Shown piece after piece: positions 1 to 10,886 of a DNA stretch of 64,000 nucleotides. How positions within the stretch are numbered: the stretch's first letter is position 1; each line of letters opens with the position of its first letter. Origin of the DNA: Oscheius onirici (lineage: Eukaryota > Nematoda > Chromadorea > Rhabditida > Rhabditidae); the NCBI GenBank assembly GCA_932521025.1, contig OW051472.1:248001-312000 (forward strand). Reading direction: 5' to 3'. The notes below the pieces were generated by a model. That model saw only the letters and a program-made list of their open reading frames with translations, did not search any database and was not told the DNA's origin. The position numbers and the translations under genes are program-made.

Positions 1-348
1 TTGAAAAAGTTGGCATAGAGGGTTCTAGACATTGAAGTGATAGTCTGGTCAACAAAGAGAGCATATGTAAATTGACGTTCTGTTTCCTCGGCTTTTTTCC
101 TTCAACGTTTTTATGACAAAATATGGCACAATTCTAATTCCATGATTGAAAAACGTTCTTTCAAAGAAAACGGGCCAATTTACGTTTTGCTCTCTGCACT
201 TTGAACAGACTGTTTCCAAATAGAATGTCTCTGGGAGTTTGGCTTTAGCTAGGACTACAAAGAAAATAGCAACCAAAAACTTTCCTCGTTTTTGCAATTT
301 GATTGCAAAGACGTTTACAAAATTATAATAAGAAGGATTAAAACATAC

Positions 349-459
349 CTTAAAGTTGTCGCTCTTGCCCCAAACGGATCCGTCAAAGCCACAGATGGCA
401 GCCTTGCTTACACTGCCACTGCCGACGAGGTTGTTGTTGACGAGATCCGGCCAGGACAT
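349..459 (-). CDS. Profilin, first coding exon (gene runs off the window)
   Basis: This 37-codon exon starts MSWPDLVNNNLVGSG and continues KAAICGFDGSVWGKSDNFK. That is the standard profilin N-terminal pattern: MSW at the start, KAAI, G.DGSVWAKS. Profilin is a small cytosolic protein of about 130 residues that binds G-actin, poly-proline and phosphoinositides, and feeds actin to formins. The exon ends at an AAG|GTATGT donor in phase 0 at position 348. I do not see a second profilin exon between 1 and 348, so the remaining exons are probably left of the window. The N-terminal helix seen here carries part of the poly-proline binding surface (the MSW tryptophan). Confidence 0.85.
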
Positions 460-1490
460 TGTCTAAATCTAGTAATAGGATATAGAGAATTGAGACTGAT
501 TTGAGCTGAATCCGAGACCGTTTCCCGCCAGCCGGTTTTGCGGAGACGGAAAGCAACAAATGGAAACAAATAGACTGGAGGGGAGAGAGAGCGAGAAAGA
601 AAGTCCACTTATGGGAAAGAAATGGGACAAGTGGAAAGGCTGGATTATTCTGGAACATTCTGATGAAAAATCTTCGGTCTAGAATGAGTAACAGTGTGAA
701 CAACAGTCTAAATAATGAGAATGGAAAAATCCCGTTGAACAGAGGAAGTCGGGCAGAAAAGAAAAGTACTGAAGATCATGTCGGGATTTTGGAAGGCTCG
801 AAAGATAAGGGCAAATAGATGCTCATGGGACAAAGTTCAGAAACTGTTGGGTTGGAAAGAGTCGGTCAGAAGAAGAAACTGGAAATTTTGTAATCCGGTT
901 TTGTCTGGAATCTATAGTAATCAATGAACAGTGGGCTCAAGAAACAGAGGCTGGTCATAAAATGATGTTGAGAAGAAAATATAATCTCCTGGCAGGAAAA
1001 TCCGAGCCGACTGGCTCTACCCTTCCCCGTCCTTCGGCTATATCAGCCTACTTCTCATGAAAAATTCAGCTGACAGATTGTCTTTCGGGGGCTGTGCCGA
1101 AAGGGCAGACAGGGATAAAGAGTAGGCGCACAGGGAGAGTGTTGTTCTGCTGCCAGCCGGGGGACACTAGAGGAGGGTCGCCGAGGAGAGTGTAAAGAGG
1201 GGAGGAGGCGAACGGCTCAGGGATCGATCCTGTCAATGGTTTCAGATGGGGAGAACCGGGTGTCAATTGTGAAATATGATAATGACAAAGAAATTGCTAC
1301 TCTCCTCGGAGTGAGAGCTTTCCAAAAAAAATTTCCAACCACTGCTTTCGCAGGTTCAGAATCTGCTGATACCTCAGTTGAACTTATAAAAAAGTTGATA
1401 TTCAGATTTTTCCGGGGTGGTCATAAACCACGGGTGAGTAGACGATACGGGAGTGACAGGGGTCCCATGTCCGAGTGGATAACATCGTTG
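460..1490. other. Intergenic, profilin upstream region
   Basis: This stretch lies 5' of the profilin start. It contains only short ORFs in competing frames and no recognisable gene or strong promoter motif. Confidence 0.4.
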
Positions 1491-1627
1491 TCTTTTTTTT
1501 TGCTTTTCAGTTTCTGGGGGTTTTCGAGGGTTCTGAACATGATTATGATATCCATTTTGATTTTTGTTGCTAAAAAAACACCTTCTTTTGATACTTTGAT
1601 GTTCAACCCAAATACGATAAAATTAAC
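1491..1627. repeat. Dispersed repeat, copy 1
   Basis: A stretch of about 135 bp is closely repeated at 8081-8222. Shared landmarks are a T-rich start followed by TTTTGCTTTT, then GATTATGATATCCATTTT, a run of A residues, a TTTGATA(C/T)TTTGA core, and AAATACGAT(A/G)AAATTA. The two copies are in the same orientation. No coding capacity or terminal repeats were seen. It is probably a fragment of an unnamed mobile element. Confidence 0.6.
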
Positions 1628-2205
1628 GCTTGGAGGATCAAAAGCGTGCCTTCGGACAAAAAAAAGTGATGACTAAATCGTGGGGGAGGAGGCGAAGAAG
1701 ACACCTGTTCAACAAATAAACAACATCAACAAGATCATTGGTAGAGAGTGATGAGAGCTCAGGACACATGCTGATAGTTCAACGGCAGAAATATTTGTGA
1801 GTGATGGCATGAAGACACACAGAGAATCTTTGTACAAAAAGACTCAGTAGCTGGAGCGAGGTAATTTGGACTGATGGCCCAGAAGAGATATCTCAACTAG
1901 ACTTCCAAGAGAAAAAGTAAGTCAAGATCTACCAGACGTTTGGGAATCTGTCAGTCTGCGAGACTGACATCTCATAGAAGAAAAAGATACAGGTCGGGAG
2001 ATTATACAGTTCTGTGAGCACCTCCAGAATACAGTAATCCGATACGGTAACTGTGAGTCACAACAATTTCAAAACAAAATTTTCGTCATCTACTGAGGAG
2101 AGTGTAGCAGCTGTTCAACGGTGGGTGGCTGACGCTAAGAGAACTTCCGCCGCTTTGACTGATTCACCAATCAGAAGAAGAAGAACAAGAGATGTGTCAT
2201 CTTTC
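1628..2205. other. No gene seen
   Basis: I found no ORF with splice support and no RNA gene here. Confidence 0.4.
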
Positions 2206-2371
2206 AGACCTTTATTATCTGTTTGCCGTCAACTTCCATCGAACAGCAGACAAACGTCTCGAGGACAATGTTGTACTGGCAGAAGAAGGATACCTCGTTG
2301 CAGTGAAGCGCATTGCCGGGTTTACACTCCCGTCCCGCAATTACAGATGGACAAAATGGGTCTGAAATAGT
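2206..2371 (-). CDS. Extra lustrin-type cysteine repeat exon, possible alternative 3' exon of the Kunitz/lustrin gene
   Basis: Minus-strand reading gives a repeat of the form CPSVIAGRECKPG...C...FFCQYN...VCC. This is the same cysteine spacing as the lustrin repeats of the gene at 2864-7880. It ends at a TGA at 2204-2206. The exon could join to that gene in phase 0 if an internal GT at 2875-2874 were used instead of running to the TAG at 2864. Another possibility is that it is a relict exon. Donor strength is poor, so linkage is uncertain; the cysteine pattern itself is clear. Confidence 0.45.
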
Positions 2372-2522
2372 CTGATTTATGGGCATTTGAGGGGAGATCT
2401 GACCCTCGGTTTGTACTATTTTAAAAGTCGGTGATCTTGACGTCACGTTATAGATGAAATAGGGAACTTTGGGCTTCGTTGGAAGGATTGTTATCCTGAA
2501 ATTGTTATTCTGTCTCTCTGTC

Positions 2523-2850
2523 CAGGGTTGGCAAACCTGGCCGGACAGGTCGGCCAGGTTGGACTTTCCGGGCTAAAAAAATTCATTTCGCATTTTTTTC
2601 TGATTTTTTTGTTTCCAAATACGTCCCCCGATTAGATTTAGTTTTGCCATCAGAAAAATTGGAAGAAAATCGAAAACTGACAATGAGAATCGAAGAAAAC
2701 CGCTATTTTTTCGGAATTTCATCAAAAAACCGCATTTTCTTTTATTTTTGTCGTCAGTTTTCGATTTTCTTCTAAAAAATGCATTTTTTGCAATGAATTT
2801 TTTTAGCCCGCCGCAAAGCCCAACCTGGCCGGCCAGGTTTGCCAACCCTG
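2523..2850. mobile_element. hAT-like MITE
   Basis: This is a 328-bp non-coding element whose ends are perfect inverted repeats, CAGGGTTGGCAAACCTGGCC at the left and its complement at the right. CAGGG termini are typical of hAT transposons. The flanks carry a 7-8 bp direct repeat, CTCTGTC(C), consistent with a hAT target-site duplication. The interior is A/T-rich and largely palindromic with no transposase ORF. It sits just 3' of the TAG of the Kunitz/lustrin gene. Confidence 0.75.
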
Positions 2851-2863
2851 CTCTGTCCCTCTG

Positions 2864-5800
2864 CTACCTGGCTACTGTAGTAGGAACTGTAGTAGTCAGA
2901 GGCATTCGACAACATATCAGTCTTCCATACACGTCTCCGTCCGCTCTCATGCAGCTGCTCTCCTCTGAAAAAACAAATTACAGTAAGAAAATATATGAAC
3001 CTGGACACTTGTTATTCAGTCCAATGACTGGAGTACACTCCCTGACCAGTTGACTGCCCTCATAATAGACAGGCTCTCCCCTTCCAGGACAGTACAGATA
3101 ACTGGAGAGAATAGAGACAGGGGTTGTTGAGATTTCTTTTCTTCTGGTAGTAGTTATTGGTTCTTCCTGATCGAGATCTGAAGACAGTATTGAGAGAGAC
3201 AGAGAAACTGACCAATAGCTTTCTTCTCGCTGTCGGACAGAAAGTCGTGTGGTTGTGGTCCAGAAGGCAGATTTCTGTCTTTGAAAGCTAAAATCAACTT
3301 TCTTAAAGTTCGCGCCAGATTTCTGAGTGTTCTCGACAAGGACCTGACTTATCAACCTAAAACGCTTCTGGCAGAACCCATTGTGTTCTCGTCTGTACTC
3401 TCAGAAAGTCGTCAGATCTTCAGTTCTACCTCTACTTCCAACTTTCTATCAGGTGATGTTTCTATTTTTGCTTCCTGTTATTTTCAGACATCGTCTTAAA
3501 GATACTGTCAAGTCAGGAATGTGCAAAGGAGAAATTATTTTGAGCCGAAACTCAATAAATTTGGAAGAGAATGGAAAAATACATGGAAGACCCTACGGAT
3601 GAGAGCAGAGTCGAAGACCAGACCAGCTCGATGTACCGCTTTTGGAAAGACATATCCCTGGAAGATTGTTAGCCTCATTGTCAGTGGAGCAGTTGGAAAT
3701 ATTGGACCTACTGTGCGGATTAGGTCGAAGGCGAGAATTGAACAGACGAATGCGGGGCAGGGTTAGCCATGATGGAGTTACCTCGAGCTATGAAAGATGC
3801 AGAACTGCAGTCAGAAGAAAATTGGCGTGAACTGAACATATAGAACGCCGCAGGAAGGAGAACAGACTAGTGTACAGAGCTTTTACGCCACGTAATGGCT
3901 ACCATTACCTAAGATGAGGTCAGAAATCAAGACTCGGTCTGCTGAGAGTCCTACCAAGAGGTTTGAGTTATCCTGTCATTCTCTGACTAACCAGTTCGTT
4001 TAGATTGAGCGACGGGCCTGAACTGTGACTCCAGGACCCGACAGACAATCTACGAGAATGGATCTGAATCTGTGAAAAAAATGAGCGGTCCGAAGAGAAT
4101 AGCGCTTGACAGAGTGGACGTGAGGTTACCCTGTCAATCTAGAAGTTTGTTAGACTTTGCATTGGTTATAACGAACCAGATATTTTAGATTGTTCAACGG
4201 ACTGACATGAAATTCTGACTACAGAAGCGAACGATCATAAAGTTATGGGAGAAGGAAAAGGAACCGAATGTGTGGCATATGAGAAGTCTGACGAGAAAGA
4301 TCCGTGACAAATGTGCTTGGAAGAAACAGCATCATGAGGTTCTGTAGCCTTCTGACGCCGAAAAGATGGCGTATGTTTGAGCAGAAGGCCGGAGCATTGG
4401 CTGTGCTACCTCCAAAGTGGCTGTGAATCCGGGCAAAAGTGGCATGAAGAAGCTGACGAGACTGAATTGAACGCAGAAATACGAGAATTAAGAGGTTTGG
4501 ACCAGATGGGAGCTTGAACAAGGCGCCTCCACTGATATCCTTTTCAATAGCTACAGTTACAAGTGTCATAGCATGGTCAGTTCTCTCCTTTTTAGCATTC
4601 TCGTTAAGGCCAGTTTTCCATATTCAGTCGCTGCTCCGTTCAAGCCAATATTTCCGACAATGTACTTCATAGGCCTCTGCTGCTTCAAGTAGAACCACCA
4701 TGTTCTATGCAGAGATTCTGCTCCGCATTCGTCTGTTCGATTCTCGGATTTGACCTGGTCCGTACTCCGAATGCTCCATTGGGATCGCCTCTCCAAACTC
4801 TGTTCTCATTCATAGGATCTTCCACATATTTTTCCGTTCCGTTCCATTCCAAATTTATTGAGTTTCGGCTCAAAATTGTTCTTCCTATCCACAGTCCTGG
4901 CTTGACAGTATTTCTGAAGCGATGTCTGAAAATAACAGGAAGCAAAAATTGAACCTGGTAGAAGTTGACGGTAGAGGTAGAATTGAAGAATTGACGACCT
5001 TCTTGGAGCACAGACAAGAACACAATGGCCTCCGGCAGAAGCGTTTTAGGTTGGCAAGTTAGGTACTTGTCGAAAGTTGACAAGTACTCGGAAATCTGGC
5101 GCGAAATAGAAAAATTTGCTTCTCTTTGGAAGTAGTATTGTTGCATGATTTTAGATGATTGTCATTGTTAACTGTACTGAAGTATTGTGCCGAATCAAGC
5201 CTCTCTGTCCCATTCCACTTTTATCAATTTTCTCGTACCATGTTTCCGCCAATATTCGCGCTTTCGACCGTTAGTCATATACCAGGACAATAACCTTTTT
5301 TCTGTTCGTATTTCCAAATTAGTCGCATTCTATCATGCATCTTCCTCTCCTATTCCTAGCCCTCTTCTTTCTCTCCCAAGCCGACGGTCTCAAATGCTTC
5401 AACGGTTACAGTTCCGGCGGCCGAATAGGTTTTACTGTCGGGAATACTTGTCAAGCCAGAAGCCACTGTCTAATGGTAAAGAAAAATGGCCAGGTCCGAC
5501 ACAAATGTGCCTCACTGGAAGAGAGCCGAAAGTGCGTGAAGAATCGAAACGAATGGGAGAAGATTTCTGCTGGGAGAAAGAAGACGTACAACTGCTGTAT
5601 TGCAATGCTAAAAAAACACCCAAAGGAGACTCGAAAAAGGAGGGTGGAAAGTTTTCCTTCACGAAGGGAATAGGAATCTTGTGCTCTATCGTTCTGGCCC
5701 TGATTGCCGTACTCTTTTTTGTTATCATGTTTTTTATGAACAGAGCGCGTTGAAAATAAACATAGTTACTCACTTTCTAGCTCCTGCAACTTGGCACTTT

Positions 5801-7880
5801 TTTTCGGTTGAGTACAACAAAATCCGATAATTGAACCTGATCGGCTTTGACAAGTGAATCCAATCCTAAAAAATGGTGTTGGAAGAAAAGACTCGGTAAT
5901 ACTCGAGCTGGTAACCCCCTCAATTTAATTTTTTGGCGCGCCAACCCTCTGGTGTATATTTTTGATGTTTTTACCCATTTTTCACCAATTTTTACGCTTT
6001 TTGAATATGTTTATCGAATTCTACGCCTAAAACAATCCCTAGAACGGTAAAACTGCAAGGGAAAACCTTTGATTTTGGAAGAAAACTCGTGGAACAATAG
6101 TAGGCAAAGATTGCCTATTTCGCTCAAACTTTGAGCAGTTTTCGCATTCTAGGGGTTGTTTTAGGCGTAGAATTCGATAAGTATTACCGCTCGAGTATTG
6201 TCAAAGACTCTTGACTCTTACCCGCACATACTGACTCCTACAGTACACTTGACTGGATGATGAGTAATCGGTTCCAGGTAGGGTCTCGTTCCAGTAGGAC
6301 ACTGTGCTTTGATCTCAAGGCTACAGCAGAATCCCCAGCTGGCTCCGGGCACGGCTGGAGTACAGGAAAAGTCGGTGGGGCATTCGGAGACGGGTCGCAT
6401 GGGATCACACTTCATGGACCGCCCAGTAATTGGATGTTCGTAGGGTTCTTGACCGAGAGGACAGATTCCTAGGGAGATTCAGTGAGATCTGTCTGTCCCT
6501 CTGTCTCCTTGTCCCTCTGTCCTCTGTCCTTCTGTCCCCCACTTACCATACTCCGGAGTGCAACAGAAACTCTGATGTCCATGTCCAGTGCACAAGAAGT
6601 CGTGAGGACAGTTGTCTCCAATTGGTGAATGATCGCATTGTAAAGGTAGGTAGTTTCTTGGCGAGGCATATGCCAGTGTTCCCAAAGGACAAGAACCTGA
6701 ATCTTTTGATCATTCTGTAACTTTTGTCCTTGCCCTGTCGAGTCTTCCCACAGCAGACATGTCTCCTGAAGAGAGAGTCAAAAACACATTGATATCCTTC
6801 TGGACAAGCATCACTGTTGGCACAGGTCACTGGTTTATTAGACGGAGAGATCAGTAGACTCTCTCCAGCTGAGCAAGCTGTACTCTGACAGAATCTGGAA
6901 CATTCTTGGAAACTGTCAAAGTGGTTCTGGTTGACTCCTTTGCAGGGAAAGTGCTTGAACGGCTTGCATCTAGAAGGTTATATGAGTTATCTGGAGTCTG
7001 ATACCGTAGCTCAAAACTGTCAAAGTAATACTTGGTAGTCGTGGCTACCAGACAGTCACCGTATCCTGGATTCGGAGGTAGGGAGCAGATTGATTCTGGA
7101 AAGAACTCAGAATTCTCATACTGTCTCTCTCTGATCCATTAGAGAGTCAGAGTAATTAATTAGAGTACAAGGCAACACAGTAGAACTGAGGAGAGTCGTC
7201 AGACTGAGATAAGTTTATAGTCAGGAAAAAATATGCTTCGGGATATCCTTTGGAATTGGAACTCATCAGAGTTCAGTCACTGAGAAAAAGAGGGAAAATA
7301 CAGTGAATATAGAGTACAGGATGCCATCTAGACTGACCGACAGAATTAGAGGTGAGAGTACAGGGTGAGTATGTGAGAACTTGGAAAGAGTCAGAATGAA
7401 AAGGGGTGAACTGATAGAAGAGAGACAGAGGTTATCCGTACTGGTCAGGAGAGAGTGAGTACAAGAGTAGATTGAGAGGCAATGAGTACAGGACAAGAGT
7501 CGGTAGTATTGCTGAACTGATCCAGAGACCCAGAGGTGATCGGTATTCTTTGAAAGAAGAACGGTAAGAGTCAGTCAAGAGAAAATGACAGGACCAGATT
7601 GAGAGTCAAAGAGTACAGGAATCAGTAGTGTACTCACCTCTAGTCTGACAGCAGTATTTGATGTTCACTCCAAAATGTTTCTGAATAGTCGCAGTACATT
7701 TGTATCCATTCGAACAGTCTCTGTCTCGTCCACACAACCGGATGTTCCTACCGTTCTTTTCCGGAAGAGTGTGGTCGGGACAGTGATCTGGAACTTGTGT
7801 CATGTTCAGAAGAAAAGACTCTTACCGTCCAGACCATATCTCTCGGCCAGAGTCAGAGAAATCAATAGTAAGAAGAGCAT
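2864..7880 (-). CDS. Secreted Kunitz plus lustrin-type cysteine-rich protein
   Basis: There are eight exons: 7826-7880, 7638-7787, 7005-7095, 6734-6969, 6547-6696, 6222-6468, 3001-3101 and 2864-2964, all phase-consistent, giving 376 aa. The protein starts with a signal peptide (MLFLLLISLTLA). Next come a Cys-rich repeat (aa 19-68) and a Kunitz/BPTI domain (about aa 70-120) with six cysteines and the YYFD and NQNHF motifs. A series of lustrin-type repeats follows, of the form CPxGxxPY...C...CPxxxxC...CC. Such proteins are secreted in nematodes and often linked to cuticle or protease inhibition. The residue after the second Kunitz cysteine (P1) is Leu, not Lys/Arg. Introns of 35-38 bp are common and one (6697-6733) is GC-AG. 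The repeat before intron 6 is cut short, so an exon may be missing or unseen in the 3.1-kb intron. Confidence 0.8.
3300..5115. mobile_element. Fold-back element with about 300-bp inverted arms
   Basis: Positions 3300-3620 and 4800-5115 are inverted copies of one another. Shared landmarks are GCGCCAGATTT, AAACGCTTCTG, CATTGTGTTCT, GGTCGTCA and CAATAAATTTGGAA. The spacer of about 1.2 kb has no recognisable transposase. Related arms flank the element at 44433-45340, and a solo copy lies at 22060-22320. Sequence beyond the right arm (5116-5245) is also shared with 22145-22310, so the true element may be longer. It lies in intron 6 of the Kunitz/lustrin gene. Confidence 0.6.
5335..5753 (+). CDS. 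Small secreted/membrane Cys-rich protein, ET-module or Ly6-like, nested gene
   Basis: The 5' half encodes a signal peptide (MHLPLLFLALFFLSQADG) then LKCFNGYSSGG and further cysteines. The 3' half, in another frame, encodes a stretch ending DVQLLYCNA and a C-terminal hydrophobic segment (GIGILCSIVLALIAVLFF). A short intron must join the two frames. GT at 5476 with AG at 5524-5525 (50 bp) restores the frame, but other borders are possible. Signal peptide, cysteine domain ending in C-N and a C-terminal membrane or GPI segment are the layout of nematode ET-module/Ly6-type surface proteins. The gene lies wholly inside intron 6 of the opposite-strand Kunitz/lustrin gene. Confidence 0.55.
5885..6212. 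mobile_element. MITE-like inverted-repeat element
   Basis: Left and right halves are inverted copies, with TTATCGAATTCTACGCC at 6010 matched by its complement near 6165-6181. Outer arms near 5887-5910 and 6185-6212 share AATACTCGAGC and AAGACTC. The interior is A/T-rich and non-coding. It lies immediately inside the donor end of Kunitz-gene intron 6. Confidence 0.6.
7096..7637 (-). other. Intron 2 of the Kunitz/lustrin gene, low complexity
   Basis: This 542-bp intron is rich in GAGAGTAC/AGAGTCAG-type purine repeats on the plus strand. No coding or RNA feature was recognised. Confidence 0.5.
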
Positions 7881-8080
7881 CTGTGGATAAAGTCAGCTTG
7901 ACCAATTGAGATTGAGGGTAAATAAAGAAGACTCACCACTTGGGAGGGGGTGATAATGCGGAAGCGATTACTGTTGACAGACGACAGGGAGGTGAGATGA
8001 GTACTGGTCACTGAACTCGTTTGGACATCTTCAGACTCTGAACTGGATCAGTTTCAGGAAAAAAACCCCGCCAAAAAAAA
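7881..8080. other. Upstream region of the Kunitz/lustrin gene
   Basis: This is a short intergenic stretch with no recognised gene. It ends at the second copy of a dispersed repeat. Confidence 0.4.
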
Positions 8081-8222
8081 GTTTTTTGCTTTTTAGTTTC
8101 TAGGGATTCCGAGAGTCCGGCACACGATTATGATATCCATTTTGCTTTTTGATGCTAAAAAAAAACTTTTTTTTGATATTTTGACGTCGACTACAATAAG
8201 TCCAAATACGATGAAATTAGCG
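8081..8222. repeat. Dispersed repeat, copy 2
   Basis: This is a close copy of 1491-1627 in the same orientation, sharing GATTATGATATCCATTTT and the A-tract. The following 8223-8640 region has no gene that I can support. Confidence 0.6.
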
Positions 8223-8690
8223 TACAAAGCTTTGTATTTTTGATGGATACGGGGAGCTCCTTCGGGGATGGAATATACGACGCTCATTGACTCTGGCAAA
8301 ACTCGTCTCTCCTCGACAGCTCCTCCACAATGCTCAACGACACAAAATTGGATAGAAAGGTGTTGAAAATGGCATATTTTCAGACTCAAAAGCCTCGTTT
8401 GAAAGAGTTGCGCAGGGCCATGAAAAATTAGAAGTTTATGCTGGAAGTCGTCGAAACAAGGCATATTGAAAGCCATCAAACAGCGACCCAAATTCGAAAA
8501 CTTTTCACGAGAGCCTCCCGAAACGGGAGCACTTCAACCGATGGCGCATTTGCATAGAAGCCATTGACCCTCGAATCAACGCAAACATTACATTTTCGGC
8601 ATAAAAATCTGAAATTTGTAAAAAAAAAAAGGCTAATACATACATGGAGGTTTACTTAGAATCTAGGTGAGGACATAGACAAGGTTTTCT

Positions 8691-9608
8691 CTACTGGTCG
8701 TTGGCGTAGTCGGCGGGGTTCTTTCTGGTGGCCTTGACGTTGGTCTTCTTGGCCCAGTCGTAGAGGAGATAGGCAGCCACGGCCTGGGGCAGGTAGTAGT
8801 ACCACTGGTTCCAGACGTAGGTTTTGAAGGTCTGAAAAATAGTGGCATTACATGGAATCATTGGGGTTTTTGTCATTCGAGCCAATTTTTCTCAAAAAAG
8901 TTGCACGAAAACGGGTAACTTTGGCTGATTTTGTACTTTACGAGCGCTTTCTGGGCAGCTAGAGTAATGCACTGTATTTGTACACGCTGAGTCTAACAAA
9001 CGTACTTATAGAATGTAATACGAAGAAGATAAGAACAAAACGGCAGCAATTTACATATTTTGGATCAAAAAACTTCCAGGACATTGTGAAGAAGGAAGGT
9101 GATGGAAACGAGATTCAGGATGCCATGGATGCTAAGCTTTTCGTGCTGTTTGTAGCGAGTTTTACCGAAAGATAATTTAGAAGAACGTGGAAACATGCTT
9201 TATGACGGAAAAGAAACCACCGAAAGTGTTTATAAAGAACTCGGCATGGACTCACAGGATTGCATTACTTTTGCTGATTATTTCAAAGTTTACGCCTTAT
9301 TTTAAAAAAAAAAGGGTACTGTAGTTTACAGTGGAAGAATAAACCAAGCCTTATTTGTGTACATTGGAGTATAAATGTCAAAAAATGCACAAAAAAGAGA
9401 ACTCACGTTAACGAAAGCCTGTTCGAAGAATCCCTTGAAGGCCTTCTGCTCATTGGGGGCTAGAGCGAATCTATGTTCGCCGTACATCTGAAACATTCAA
9501 AATTAGCTGAAGAAGAAATGGGTCGAAAATGACTAAAAAAAAGCAGAACTGCCTCACCTTGCCCAGATTTCCAAAGTGCTTGCCCATGGAGACGATGGAG
9601 GGACGCAT
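8691..9608 (-). CDS. UQCRQ: Cytochrome b-c1 complex subunit 8 (ubiquinone-binding protein QP-C)
   Basis: There are three exons, 9558-9608, 9407-9487 and 8691-8831, all phase 0, giving 90 aa. The sequence MRPSIVSMGKHFGNLG, then FFEQAFVNTFKTYVWNQWYY, then a hydrophobic AVAAYLLYDWA, is the QCR8/UQCRQ family. This is a small single-pass inner-membrane subunit of mitochondrial complex III, next to cytochrome b. Length matches the family (80-95 aa). The start is preceded by TTTTCAG and eight bases, a possible trans-splice acceptor. Intron 2 (575 bp) contains an opposite-strand SUMO-like processed pseudogene. Confidence 0.9.
9066..9306 (+). pseudogene. SUMO-like (ubiquitin-like) processed pseudogene
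   Basis: Two adjacent frames together resemble a SUMO/Rad60-SLD fold. The first reads VKKEGDGNEI...AKLFVLF..SFTER. After a one-base frameshift at about 9170 the second reads DNLEERGNMLYDGKETTE, then ELGMDSQDCITF. This follows the family order K-L-x3-F-x-ER, F/Y-DG-K, ELGM-D-x-D-I. A TAA is followed directly by a run of ten A residues, as expected of a retrocopied mRNA. No introns are present. It lies on the opposite strand inside UQCRQ intron 2. A C-terminal Gly-Gly is not seen. The family call is from pattern only. Confidence 0.5.
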
Positions 9609-10886
9609 GTTGGCTGAAAATAAAATATTTTAGACGGAATTATCGAAATAAACGAAGAGACAATGGCTTCAACTTCTAGCAAGTGTTTTGCTGCCTTATT
9701 CTATTGCTCTAGGCAAATAAAATACGCTGAACACAATGGAAAACATTATAGCAACAAAAAACAACGGGGAACGACGAAAAAAATGTGAAAATTAGGCAGA
9801 AGGAACGGAAAACCCAATGAAACGGGCGGCGCGTAAACAGAGTGCAGTGCGTTGGAAAGAAGTCTGTTCAGATTTACAATAACTGGAGGTTTAACCGATT
9901 CCTGAGCTTTTTTTTAGATAAAAAATCACTGGCTGAGTTAGAAACTTGTGTCCAAGGATATCTATAGGGAGAAAATGCTGAAATAGGGCAAGTAAAGAAC
10001 CAAGATACAGAGATGCAAAGAGATAGAAAAAAGTTCTGATCTCGAAAGTTTAACTCTTCTTGAAGACAAGTCAGTCTAATTATACCTTCACTGTGCAAGC
10101 CGAATGCTCCTCTTTTCGTCTCTCAACATCTGGATCCAAAGGACAGACCACTCAAAATCCGTTTGCTGTGAATCCAAGTGTGCCCAAAGACGTAAAGACA
10201 CAAGTAGCTTTGAATCTGAACGATCCTGTGAATGGAAAAGACATGATTTCTCTGAAATTCCAGCAACTTACTCTCTGCTAGGAAATTGATACTCTCCATA
10301 ATGTTCAGTATTGCCAGTACAATAAACAGTTTTAAACTGTCTCTGTCTCTGTTATTGTTACTGTTGCTGTCAGTCTTACTGTTCCTGCTCCTGTTTATGT
10401 TACTCTTACTGTTACTCTTACCCTTACTCTTACTCTTAATATCACTGATGCTGTTACTCTACCGTGACCACTTGACTACTACAGTTTTTTCAGGTAATTG
10501 AACGAGTTTCCAGACCAGTATCCAGTGGATAATATCCACCCCAGTCCTCCTTTTGTTTATGACTCATAACCGCAGTCTGCCGATCGCGTGTACAGACATC
10601 TTTTTGCCCTCTGACAGTCCAGGAGACGGCCTCAATTAAACTGCGCCAGCTTCATGCTAAAAAGTGAAAATCTTGCCCTGTGACTCTCTCTCTCACTCTC
10701 TTTGACTGTTCAGCCCATTAAGTCTCGTCAGACCAGCTCGTCCAAACTCTTCAGGACTGTGTTATTCGGCCGTCGGCTGACCTCTATCTTCACTGCTGGA
10801 GGTCCGTCGCGGCGTATTCAAATTCAAATATTCTGACACGGAGTAGAGCCTCCGGGAACATTTCCCCGTCCGGCTACCTATTGCAG
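9609..10886. other. Intergenic, with a pyrimidine microsatellite at about 10325-10460
   Basis: Short unspliced ORFs occur at 10060-10290, but no clear family or splice support was seen. From about 10325 to 10460 the plus strand is an irregular tandem of TTACTCTTACTGT-like units. It reads as a leucine-rich ORF, which is an artefact of the repeat. Confidence 0.45.

Noticed and set aside
1236-1676. 146-codon plus-strand ORF
   Set aside because: It runs through a dispersed repeat (1491-1627), has no splice support and no protein-like pattern.
10286-10501. Leucine-rich ORF that looks like a membrane protein
   Set aside because: It is a reading of a TTACTCTTACTGT-type microsatellite; composition is explained by the repeat.
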